A DNA stretch of 64,000 nt. Source: JAJDXO01 sp965213765. GTDB lineage: Bacteria > Pseudomonadota > Alphaproteobacteria > Rhodospirillales > UBA2165. Positions 35,543-43,396 of this stretch are shown here, piece after piece. The stretch covers positions 806,001-870,000 of the forward strand of contig OZ243926.1 in the NCBI GenBank assembly GCA_965213765.1, read 5' to 3'. A program made the translations under genes and the position numbers. The number at the start of each line of letters is the position of its first letter. The stretch's first letter is position 1. The notes beneath the pieces were generated by a model that saw only the letters and a program-made list of their open reading frames with translations, searched no databases and was not told the origin of the DNA.

Positions 35543-36484
35543 ATGAAAAATCGTTCACTCGGTAATTCGACGCTGACAACCTCTGTTATCGGCATTGGCT
35601 GCAACAGGTTGATCGACCTCGCGGATCAGGGCGCGGTGGCCGCGATCGACAAGGCCCTCGAGCTTGGCGTCAACCACTTTGACACCGCCGAGTCTTACGG
35701 CAATGGCCGCGGGGAGGAGTTTCTGGGCGCCCTGATGAAGGGCCGCCGCGACCGGTTTTTGGTCGCCTCCAAATTCGGATTTCTCGGCGGCGAAATTAAC
35801 GGGCGCCCGGACTATGTCCGTACGGCATGTGACAGAAGCCTGTCACGGCTCAAGACCGGGGTTATTGATCTCTATTATCAGCATCGGGTCGATCCCGACG
35901 TCCCCATTGAGGATACCTGGGGTGCGTTGAGCGATTTGGTGGATGCCGGAAAAGTCCGCACGCTGGGCATCAGCCGCGCAACGCCCGAACAAATTCGCCG
36001 GGCCAATGCGGTTCATCCGGTGTCCGCGCTGCAGTCCGAATACTCTCTCTTTACCCGCGAGGTTGAAGCCGATGTGCTCCCGGTCTGCGACGAACTGGGC
36101 ATAACCTTCGTCGCCTATGGGCCGCTCGCATTTGCCTTCCTGGGCGGCGGTGTCAGGAGCAATACCGACTTTCCCGAGGGCGACCGTTATCGGCGGGGAA
36201 TGCCGCGCTTCAGCGACGACAACGTGGCGCATAATTACGCCTTGCTGGATCCCTTGAAGCAGGTTGCCGGCGAAGTGAACGCCACCCCGGCCCAAGTCGC
36301 CCTTGCCTGGCTCACCACTGCTCCCTCCGACATCATGGCGATCCCCGGGTCAAGAAAACCCGGTTATGTCATCGAAAACGCGGCCGCCGCCGATATTAAG
36401 CTGTCCCCGGCGCAGAGAACACGCCTCGACGAGGCGTTCCAGCCCGGGGCAGTCAAGGGAGGCGCCGGCCCGGGACGGAGATAG
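35543..36484 (+). CDS. Aldo/keto reductase
   Basis: A 313-residue NADPH-dependent reductase. ATG 35543 gives MKNRSLGNSTLTTSVIGIGC, the usual family N-terminus; ATG 35495 would add 16 residues. The catalytic tetrad residues are in FDTAESYGNG (Asp, Tyr), VASKFGF (Lys) and YYQHRVDP (His). The C-terminal cofactor motif is IPGSRKPGYVIENAAA. It is the last gene of the second enzyme operon, right before the repeat and IS region. Confidence 0.9.
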   Translation: MKNRSLGNSTLTTSVIGIGCNRLIDLADQGAVAAIDKALELGVNHFDTAESYGNGRGEEFLGALMKGRRDRFLVASKFGFLGGEINGRPDYVRTACDRSLSRLKTGVIDLYYQHRVDPDVPIEDTWGALSDLVDAGKVRTLGISRATPEQIRRANAVHPVSALQSEYSLFTREVEADVLPVCDELGITFVAYGPLAFAFLGGGVRSNTDFPEGDRYRRGMPRFSDDNVAHNYALLDPLKQVAGEVNATPAQVALAWLTTAPSDIMAIPGSRKPGYVIENAAAADIKLSPAQRTRLDEAFQPGAVKGGAGPGRR

Positions 36485-36576
36485 TCCGCCTGAATATTCC
36501 CAGGAGACCGGCAATGGCCGGTCCGGGGGAGAGGAAGTAGTCGCGTTGCCGCATTGGGTTCCCTCGCCCCCATCAG

Positions 36577-37743
36577 GATTCTTCTGCGAAAGTCGCAAGG
36601 AGGGGTTTGTGTCGGGGGTTGGGGCTGTTTTGGTACCGGGCGGCGGGTTTGCCGCGGCGTTTGCGGGCCGGATTGCGGTGCGTTTTGCGGTTTCCGGGCG
36701 CGTCGCGCCCTCACGGCCCGGCGAGCAGGCAGGCCCGGCGCATGTTGTAGACGGCGGCGGCGGCGAAGAGGCGGGCCGTGTTCCTGTCCCGGGACCGGCT
36801 CTTGGCGCGGCGCAGCCCGTAGAAGCGCTTGAGGGCGGAGAACACGGCCTCGACCGGGGCGCGCCGTCGCGCGATCAGAGCGTTGCGGCGCTGCTGCCAA
36901 TGGGGCAGCGCGGCTATGTGCTTGTGCCGCCGGTGCATGATCCGGTCCTTGATCCCCGCCGCCTTGAGCCGCGCCCGTCTCGCCGCCTGCTCGTAGGCCT
37001 TGTCGCCATAGACCGCGGCCTCGTCGCCGCAGATCAGCCGGTCGGCGACCTCGCTCTCGGAGGTCTTGGCCGAGGTCAGCACCACCCGCCGGATCAGCCC
37101 CGACCCCTGGTCGACGCCGAGATGCGCCTTGTAGCCGAAGAAGGCGCGCCCCTTCTTGCGGGTCCAGTCGGCGCCGGGCTCGCCCGCGTGCCCGGCACCC
37201 GCGCCGGCCTTGTAGGGCGGCGGGCGCGAGGCCGCGGCCACCAGCGTGGCGTCCATCAGCGTGCCCTTGCGCACGATCAGACCGGCGGCCTCCAACTGGC
37301 GGTTGATCTCCTCGAAGGCCGCCTCCAGAACCCCGCCCGCATCCCCGCGAAAGCGGCAGATCGTGGTCTCGTCCGGCGTGCCCCCGTCAAGCGCAAAGCC
37401 GCAAAAACGCCGGAACGACAGACGGTCCAGCAGCGCCTCCTCCAGACCGGGGTCCGACAGATCGTAAAGCACCTGAAGATAAAGCGCCTTCAACATCGAC
37501 AGCGGCGCATAGGGCGGACGGCCCCGGCGTCCCGGGCGGACCGCCGACGCCAGGCGCTCCAGCGGAGACCAGTCGATCAACGCATCCAGACGATCAAGCT
37601 TCCGGTTCGACCCAAGACCCGGAGAAACAAACGCTTCCGCAAACCCCAGCTGACCCTTGCCGCTCATCGACGCCTCCAACAGTTGATGACCCAACTGAAT
37701 CACATCACAAACCCATTGAGAATCCCCTTTTCGCAGAAGAATC
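36577..37743 (-). mobile_element. IS5-family element, 1167 bp
   Basis: Terminal inverted repeats GATTCTTCTGCGAAA (left, 36577) and its complement TTTCGCAGAAGAATC (right, ending 37743). A CATCAG sequence is found directly outside both ends (36571-36576 and 37744-37749); part of it (4 bp, ATCA) is the likely target duplication if the ends include one more G/C. The element interrupts a dispersed palindrome. It encodes one intact transposase. Confidence 0.85.
36711..37703 (-). CDS. IS5-family transposase
   Basis: DDE transposase of up to 330 residues; a start at the internal Met giving MSGKGQLGFAEAF is likely by homology and would give 318. It matches the IS5 subgroup: LYLQVLYDLSDPGLEEALLD (N-terminal), GTPDETTICRFR, MDATLVAAASRPP with the first catalytic Asp, VYGDKAYEQAARR with the second Asp, and EAVFSALKRFYGL with the Glu. 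It looks intact. Confidence 0.9.
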   Translation of the reverse strand: MIQLGHQLLEASMSGKGQLGFAEAFVSPGLGSNRKLDRLDALIDWSPLERLASAVRPGRRGRPPYAPLSMLKALYLQVLYDLSDPGLEEALLDRLSFRRFCGFALDGGTPDETTICRFRGDAGGVLEAAFEEINRQLEAAGLIVRKGTLMDATLVAAASRPPPYKAGAGAGHAGEPGADWTRKKGRAFFGYKAHLGVDQGSGLIRRVVLTSAKTSESEVADRLICGDEAAVYGDKAYEQAARRARLKAAGIKDRIMHRRHKHIAALPHWQQRRNALIARRRAPVEAVFSALKRFYGLRRAKSRSRDRNTARLFAAAAVYNMRRACLLAGP

Positions 37744-38054
37744 CATCAGGGGGAGAGGAAGTGGTCGCGTTGCCGCATCGGGTTCCCCCCTCGCCTCCTT
37801 CAGGGGGAGAGGGAACGCATGGCAAGCCGCCGCTTCTCACTCACCCGCAAGTCGTCATCACCGGGTCGGTCAATTCGTCCGAATTGACCTTATTTGACCC
37901 GGTGATCCACGCCTCGCGGCACGGTACACGTGGATGGCCGGGTCGCGGTTTGTCCTCCGGCCGGCGAAGCCGGTCCGGTGGGCCCGGCCATGACGCAATC
38001 ATTTTATGCCTCATCGCCGCGACACCCCTATGGCGGCTCAATCGGGTCCGGACC
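37744..38054. repeat. Palindromic repeat block downstream of serA
   Basis: Beyond the IS, 37857-37906 form a double hairpin: outer arms ATCACCGGGTC and GACCCGGTGAT (11 bp), inner arms GGTCAATTCG and CGAATTGACC (10 bp, 2-base loop). Further on, ATCCACG (37905) pairs with CGTGGAT (37929), and GGCCGGGTC with a later GGCCCGGCC (37982). Such GACCCGGTGATCCA palindromes are typical dispersed repeats of alphaproteobacteria. They could also end serA transcription. No gene is seen. Confidence 0.65.
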
Positions 38055-39632
38055 TTAGAAAACCAGTGCCGCCGCCCGTTTGACCTGCGGCAGCGCCTTC
38101 ACCGTGTTGACCACGTCTTCACCGACATCGCCGTCCACCTCGATCAGCGAGATGGCGTCCCCGCCCGGCGCCGAGCGGCCGAGATGGAAGGTCGCGATGT
38201 TGATGCCCGCATCCCCCAACGTGGTGCCCAGCGCCCCGATGAAGCCGGGCCTGTCCTCGTTGACGATGTAGAGCATGTGCGGTCCCAATTCGGCGTCGAT
38301 GGGGATATCCCGGATTTCGACGATCCGCGGCCGGTCGACCCCGAACAGGGTGCCGGCGACGGCCCGGGTCTGGGCCTCGGTGGTGATGGTCACCTTGATC
38401 ATCGACTGGAAACTGCCGCAGTTCTCCCGGTTGGCTTCCGTCACCGCGATGTCGCGCTCCTTGGCGATCACCGGGGCCGATACCATGTTGACCGAATCCA
38501 GGAGCGGCGTGAGCAGTCCCTTCAGCACCACCGCGGTCAGCGGCCGGGTATTGAGCACCGAGACGGTGCCGCAATACTCGATGGTCACCGCCTTGATGGC
38601 GGTCTCCGTCACCTGGCCGGCGAAGCTGCCGAGCTGCTCGGCGAGCTTCATGTAGGGACTGAGCTTGGGCGCATCCTCGGCGCTCACCGACGGCATGTTG
38701 AGGGCGTTGATCACCGAGCCGGTGAGCAGATAGTCGGCCATCTGCTCGGCGACCTGGATCGCCACGTTGACCTGGGCTTCTTCCGTCGAGGCGCCCAGAT
38801 GCGGCGTGGCCACCACCTTCTCGTGACCGAACAGGACGTTTTCCCTGGCCGGTTCCTCGACGAACACGTCCATGGCCGCGCCGCCGGCCGTGCCGTCATC
38901 GAGGGCCTTCTTGAGGTCCTCTTCGACCACAAGGCCGCCCCGGGCGCAGTTGATGATCCGCACGCCATTTTTCATTTTGGCGATAGCGGCCGCATCGATG
39001 ATCCCTCGGGTCTGATCGGTCATCGGGGTGTGCAGGCTGATGAAGTCGGCGCGTCGAAACAGCTCGTCCAGCTCCACCTTGGCGACCCCCAGATCCTGGG
39101 CCCGCTCCTCCGAGAGGAACGGGTCATAGGCCGCCACCTTCATCTTCAGGCCCAGCGCCCGGTCGGCGACGATGGAGCCGATGTTGCCGCAGCCGATGAT
39201 CCCCAGCGTCTTGCCGGTGAGTTCGGTGCCCATGAACTTGGACTTTTCCCACTTGCCGGCGTGGGTCGAGGCGCTGGCCTGCGGGATGTCGCGGGCGAGC
39301 GCGAACATCATGGCGATGGCGTGTTCGGCGGTCGTGATGGAATTCCCGAACGGTGTATTCATCACCACGATGCCGCGGCCCGTCGCCGCCGGAATGTCGA
39401 TATTGTCGACCCCGATCCCCGCCCGGCCGATGACCTTGAGGTTATCCGCGGCTTCGATGATCTCGGGCGTGACCTTGGTCGCCGAACGGACGACAAGGCC
39501 GTCATACTCGCCGATGCAGGCGGCCAGCTCTTCCGGGCTCATGCCCGGCTTGACGTCTACTTCCAGGTCCCGCCGGGCGAATATCTCGGCCGCGCGCGGG
39601 CTCATGCTGTCGGAAATCAGCACCTTCGGCAT
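38055..39632 (-). CDS. serA: D-3-phosphoglycerate dehydrogenase
   Basis: First enzyme of serine synthesis, 525 residues, NAD-dependent. The NAD-binding motif is GIIGCGNIGSIVADRA, the substrate-binding loop is in VRSATKVT, the catalytic Arg is in NCARGGLVVEE and the His is in ATPHLGAST. The long form continues with an allosteric substrate-binding domain and a C-terminal ACT domain (PGFIGALGTTLGDAGINIAT). It follows serC by 11 bp, so serC-serA form an operon read leftward. Confidence 0.96.
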   Translation of the reverse strand: MPKVLISDSMSPRAAEIFARRDLEVDVKPGMSPEELAACIGEYDGLVVRSATKVTPEIIEAADNLKVIGRAGIGVDNIDIPAATGRGIVVMNTPFGNSITTAEHAIAMMFALARDIPQASASTHAGKWEKSKFMGTELTGKTLGIIGCGNIGSIVADRALGLKMKVAAYDPFLSEERAQDLGVAKVELDELFRRADFISLHTPMTDQTRGIIDAAAIAKMKNGVRIINCARGGLVVEEDLKKALDDGTAGGAAMDVFVEEPARENVLFGHEKVVATPHLGASTEEAQVNVAIQVAEQMADYLLTGSVINALNMPSVSAEDAPKLSPYMKLAEQLGSFAGQVTETAIKAVTIEYCGTVSVLNTRPLTAVVLKGLLTPLLDSVNMVSAPVIAKERDIAVTEANRENCGSFQSMIKVTITTEAQTRAVAGTLFGVDRPRIVEIRDIPIDAELGPHMLYIVNEDRPGFIGALGTTLGDAGINIATFHLGRSAPGGDAISLIEVDGDVGEDVVNTVKALPQVKRAAALVF

Positions 39633-39643
39633 GGACTTCTTCC

Positions 39644-40819
39644 TTATGCTTGTACGGTGAATTCGGTCTCGGCGAGGCCGATGGCCCAGTCGATCCAGTG
39701 GGTGAGCGCCTCCAGATCCGAGGATTCGATTGTCGCGCCGGCCCAGATGCGGAGGCCCGCCGGGGCATCCCGGTAGGCATCGATGTCATAGGCGACGCCC
39801 TCCTCTTCGAGCAGCGCGCCGACCCGCTTCGCCGCCTCGGCCTGATCGTCTCCCGAAAGGCCGAGGAACCAGGGTGCGGTGATGTTGAGGCACACCGACG
39901 TGCAGGAGCGCACCGCCGGATCGGCGGCCAGGAACTCCACCAGCGGCGAGTTTTCCACCCATCGGGCGAGTACGCCGAGATTGGTCTCGGACCGGTTGAT
40001 CAGGGTCTTGAGGCCGCCGATGCTCTCGGCCCATTTGAGGCCGTCGAGGGCATCCTCGACCACCAGCATGGAGGGCGTGTTGATGGTCGCGCCCTGGAAC
40101 ACCCCTTCGGAGAGCTTGCCGCCCGAGGTCAGCCGGAAAATCTTCGGCAGCGGCCAGGGCGGGGTATAGGTCTCGAGCCGCTCGGCAGCGCGGGGGGAAA
40201 TGATCAGCACCCCGTGCTGGGCCTCGCCGCCCATCACCTTCTGCCACGAATACGTCGCCACATCGAGCTTGGTCCACGGCAGATCCATGGCGAACACCGC
40301 CGAGGTGGCGTCGCAGATGGTCAGGCCCTCCCGGTCCTCCGCGATCCAGTCGCCGTCGGGCACCCGGACACCGGAGGTGGTGCCGTTCCAGGTGAACACG
40401 ATGTCGCGGCTGAAATCGGCCTGTGCCATGTCGGGCAGTTCGCCGTATCCGGCTTCGATGACCCGGACGTCGTCGAGCTTGAGCTGCCTGGTGACGTCGG
40501 TCATCCAGCCCTTGCCGAAACTCTCCCACTGGAAGATATCGACGCCGCGTTCACCCAGGAGCGACCACAGCGCCATCTCGACGGCGCCCGTATCCGACGC
40601 GGCGACGATGCCGATCCGGTAATCGTCCGGCACGCCCAGGACATCCCGGGTGCGGCCGATGACCTCTTGCAGTTTGGCCTTGCCGAGGGAAGACCTGTGG
40701 GACCGCCCCAGGGCGGCGCCGTTCAGCGCCTCCGGCGACCATCCCGGCCGCTTGGCGCAAGGTCCGGATGAAAAATTTGGATTTGCCGGCCGCGTGGCCG
40801 GTTTAGCTGGCAGGTTCAT
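39644..40819 (-). CDS. serC: Phosphoserine aminotransferase
   Basis: PLP enzyme for the second serine synthesis step (and a step of PLP synthesis in some bacteria). I chose ATG 40819, giving MNLPAKPATRPANPNFSSGP, 391 residues, the usual start for the longer alphaproteobacterial type; the frame is open 16 codons further up. The PLP lysine is in TYSWQKVMGGEAQHG, and NFSSGPC is the N-terminal signature. It is the first gene of the serCA operon. Confidence 0.95.
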   Translation of the reverse strand: MNLPAKPATRPANPNFSSGPCAKRPGWSPEALNGAALGRSHRSSLGKAKLQEVIGRTRDVLGVPDDYRIGIVAASDTGAVEMALWSLLGERGVDIFQWESFGKGWMTDVTRQLKLDDVRVIEAGYGELPDMAQADFSRDIVFTWNGTTSGVRVPDGDWIAEDREGLTICDATSAVFAMDLPWTKLDVATYSWQKVMGGEAQHGVLIISPRAAERLETYTPPWPLPKIFRLTSGGKLSEGVFQGATINTPSMLVVEDALDGLKWAESIGGLKTLINRSETNLGVLARWVENSPLVEFLAADPAVRSCTSVCLNITAPWFLGLSGDDQAEAAKRVGALLEEEGVAYDIDAYRDAPAGLRIWAGATIESSDLEALTHWIDWAIGLAETEFTVQA

Positions 40820-41026
40820 TTTGTACTCCCATCCTTCCAGATGGGTCGCGGTCCGTTGGGGGACCATGGCCCGCCGATGCTTCTATAGATATGCGTTCAC
40901 GGGGTCAACGTGCGTTTTGCGCATGGCTGCCATGTGCCGCGATCGCGGCGGGCCATTCAAAACTCGGCGCCGCGCCGCCGAAGCCGGAATCGAATCCGGC
41001 GGCGATTTCACCCGTCTTCGGAACCC

Positions 41027-41572
41027 TCAAACCTTCAGCGGGATCGGGTCGTCATCGGGCGCCTCGGCGCCGACGAACGCCGCCATCAGGCCCACTTTGC
41101 AGAAATGTCCGATGGCGCCGACGATATCGACCATGGCCGGGTAGCCGATGATACCGGCGGCGCGCTCGAAGGTGGCGTCGCTTGCCTGCTTCCGCTCGAG
41201 GGTTTCCATGGCGACATCGTAGACCGCCGCGTCCGCGTCATTGCCGAAATCGGGCCGGCGGCCTTCGTTGATGGCGTGAATGATGTCGTCGGCGAGCCCG
41301 GCCTTGCGCCCCAGGCCTACCTGGGCGAACCAGGGAAATCGCGCGTCCCAGAACCGCGCGGTCATCAGCGCGACCATGCGCACCTGGGGCTGGGTCAGGG
41401 CGCAATCGGCGAGATGGTCGCTCACCTTGTTGGTGGCTTCCCAAAGACCCGGCGAATAGACGTAGCCCAGCGACGGCCCCGAGACCCGGCCCGTCGTCGC
41501 CATGACGTCGTCGTAAACCCGCGCCTGCTCGGCATCCATCCCGTCCCGCGATACCGGTGGAATTCTGGCCAT
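41027..41572 (-). CDS. Carboxymuconolactone decarboxylase (CMD) family protein
   Basis: A 181-residue helical protein equal in length and similar in layout to the gene at 22378. ATG 41572 is chosen because a good ribosome site (GGAGGAGAAT on the minus strand) precedes it; the frame extends 34 codons further with no homology. Core segment: QVRMVALMTARFWDARFPWF followed by AQVGLGRKAGL. No CxxC pair. It stands alone between serC and the repeat region; its function is unknown. Confidence 0.83.
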   Translation of the reverse strand: MARIPPVSRDGMDAEQARVYDDVMATTGRVSGPSLGYVYSPGLWEATNKVSDHLADCALTQPQVRMVALMTARFWDARFPWFAQVGLGRKAGLADDIIHAINEGRRPDFGNDADAAVYDVAMETLERKQASDATFERAAGIIGYPAMVDIVGAIGHFCKVGLMAAFVGAEAPDDDPIPLKV

Positions 41573-42110
41573 ATTCTCCTCCCCTGTTTGCCCGGCCCCG
41601 TTTGCCCGGCCCTGTTCTCCCGGCCAACGGCGATGGAACGACATACCGCGTACCGGAGTCAAACTCATTGACAACTCATCGGCGTTGCGTCGATGAGAAC
41701 GGCGGGGGAGAGGGATGCGGAGGGTTGGCGAGGCGAATGCCGAGCCATAGCCGTAGCCGGGTGAGGGGGAATTTCCATATCACCCTCACCCCGACCCTCA
41801 GGGAGGGAGAGGGGGTGGCTGCTTTGCCGCATCGCGTTCCCTCGCCCCCGTCAGGGGGAGAGGGATGCGGAGGGTTGGCGAGGCGAATGCCGAGCCTACC
41901 CGGCGCTGGGTGAGGGGGTGGCTGCGTTGCCGCGTCGCGTTCCCCCGCCCCTTTCTTACGGTGCCGCCGGGCGAAAGGCGTTTTATACTGTCACCGGCCG
42001 GCTTCGCGATATACTGCTCGCGGCCGGGTCCGGCCCGGCCGGAACCACGGAACACGCGGCGTGAGACACGACCGGCGCCGCCGGAGGATTGACAAACCAA
42101 GGAGTGCGAA
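41573..42110. repeat. Repeat-rich stretch before the TAXI receptor
   Basis: A 43-bp sequence (starts GGGGGAGAGGGATGCGGAGG) is repeated without difference at 41704-41746 and 41854-41896, with the palindromic CCCTCGCCCCCGTCAGGGGG element between. A related inverted copy is near 48392-48445. No gene is seen; the promoter of the TAXI receptor must lie in the last 150 bp. Confidence 0.7.
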
Positions 42111-43160
42111 ATGAAACGCTTTATGATGATCGGTGCGGCGATGGTGTTCGCCTCGGGCGCGTACGCCCAAACCCCGACGCTGACCCATGAATTCGCCCAG
42201 GCCGGAGGCTCGGGCGATCTGTCGGCCAAACACCTGGCCGAGATCTCGTCCGCCCGGAAGATCGCCACCATCCAGGTCCAGGGCGGCAAGACCCTGACCC
42301 GTTCCGTCCAGCAAGTGGCCGAGCGCAAGACCGACATTACCTCCATGCCGTTTGTCCTGAACTTTCTGATGTCCAAGGGGCTGGGCCCGTATTCCGGTCT
42401 CGGCAAGGAGAAAGGCGCCAAACTGGCCGCCAACCTGCGGCTTCTTTATCCCTATTGGGGGACGAAATCGTTTTACCTGATCGCCTATGCGAACACCGGC
42501 ATCGACAGCTGGGATAAGATCAAGGGCAAGACGGTCTTCAATGGCCCGCCCCGGGGCGGCGCCCTGAACACGTCCCGCGCGATGATCCGGCTGACCACCG
42601 GTATGGGAGACGGGAAAGGCTATACCGGCAAGCAGATCGCCTGGGGACAGGCGACCGCCATCTTCCTCGACGGCTCGGTGGACGCGGCCCTCCGCCCGGG
42701 CAACAACCCGGCGAGTTGGATGCCGGTCCTCATGGCGGCCGGGAAGATCAACATCGTGTCGGTTCCCAAGGCCAAATGGGAGGGCCCGGCCTGGCAGAAG
42801 TTCCTGAACGCGCCGGGCAATGCGCCGGCGCTCTTCCCGGTCAGCGAGTTCTCCCACTATGGCGATGGCGTCCGGGTCATTTCGGAAGACGGCATGTTCC
42901 GGGGCGCATCGGCGACATTCGGCGACGGCGTCCACAAGGACATGCCCAAGAAATTGGCCAAGGCGCTGACCAAGGCGTTTATCGAGACCGTCCCCGACCT
43001 GATCAAGAAATCGCCGTTCGCAAAGGGCCTGCATTTCGGAAAAACCGACGACAGGATAATGGCCGCCTGTAATGCCGGCGTGAAATACCACCCCGGCGCC
43101 ATCGAGGCCTGGGAAGAAGCCGGCCATAAGATCGCCGGCTGCGCCAAACCCAAGTCATAG
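42111..43160 (+). CDS. TAXI-family TRAP solute receptor
   Basis: A 349-residue periplasmic receptor with signal peptide MKRFMMIGAAMVFASGAYAQ (cleavage after AYA). TAXI-type features include GGSGDLSAKHLAEI, a conserved DITSMPFVLNFLM-like region and GKTVFNGPPRGGALN. TAXI receptors normally work with a fused DctQM permease, which is not found nearby, so this gene is an orphan. Ligands of the family include glutamate, 2-oxoglutarate and similar acids, but here the ligand is unknown. Confidence 0.88.
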   Translation: MKRFMMIGAAMVFASGAYAQTPTLTHEFAQAGGSGDLSAKHLAEISSARKIATIQVQGGKTLTRSVQQVAERKTDITSMPFVLNFLMSKGLGPYSGLGKEKGAKLAANLRLLYPYWGTKSFYLIAYANTGIDSWDKIKGKTVFNGPPRGGALNTSRAMIRLTTGMGDGKGYTGKQIAWGQATAIFLDGSVDAALRPGNNPASWMPVLMAAGKINIVSVPKAKWEGPAWQKFLNAPGNAPALFPVSEFSHYGDGVRVISEDGMFRGASATFGDGVHKDMPKKLAKALTKAFIETVPDLIKKSPFAKGLHFGKTDDRIMAACNAGVKYHPGAIEAWEEAGHKIAGCAKPKS

Positions 43161-43196
43161 AGACCATCTCCCGGACCCGGGACCGGAGCGTTCCAC

Positions 43197-43364
43197 GTGA
43201 AACGCTTCGATCCCGCCCGGGACGGCGGGGCGGCCTGCGTGCCCGTTCCTGATTTCCAGTCGCCGATGCTCCCCGTCATCAAGGCGTTCGCCGGCGGTGG
43301 GGAACCGTCACTGCCCGAATCTTGCCCGCTATTCTCCTATAACCTACAGTTGAACGGGAAATGA
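43197..43364 (+). pseudogene. Remnant of an Mrr-like N-terminal winged-helix domain
   Basis: A 55-codon frame from GTG 43197. The stretch VPVPDFQSPMLPVIKAFAGG followed by GEPSLPE matches the Mrr N-terminal winged-helix domain (Mrr_N) of modified-DNA restriction enzymes. After 27 residues similarity stops and the frame ends in TGA 43362-43364, overlapping the first possible hsdR start. Mrr nucleases have about 300 residues, so this is a small leftover, or the end of a deletion, at the restriction island edge. Confidence 0.45.
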
Positions 43365-43396
43365 GAAATAACCAGTGCGGGGGATCGCAGACCTTC

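Larger units (their letters stand above)
36520..37815. repeat. Tandem palindromic repeats interrupted by an IS
   Basis: Two copies of a unit of about 85 bp (GGGGGAGAGGAAGT-GGTCGCGTTGCCGCAT, then CCCTCGCCCC) stand at 36526-36575 and 37749-37800, separated by the IS element. A third core CAGGGGGAGAGGGA is at 37801. Without the IS the first unit reads CCCTCGCCCCCATCAGGGGG without a break. Confidence 0.65.

Noticed and set aside
36303..39776. 1157-codon plus-strand open frame across the IS and serA
   Set aside because: It crosses an IS element and the antisense of serA; a GC-rich shadow, not a giant protein.
41704..41945. Regular repeats considered as a CRISPR array
   Set aside because: Only two copies about 150 bp apart, with palindromic GC-rich sequence and no cas genes; dispersed repeats instead.
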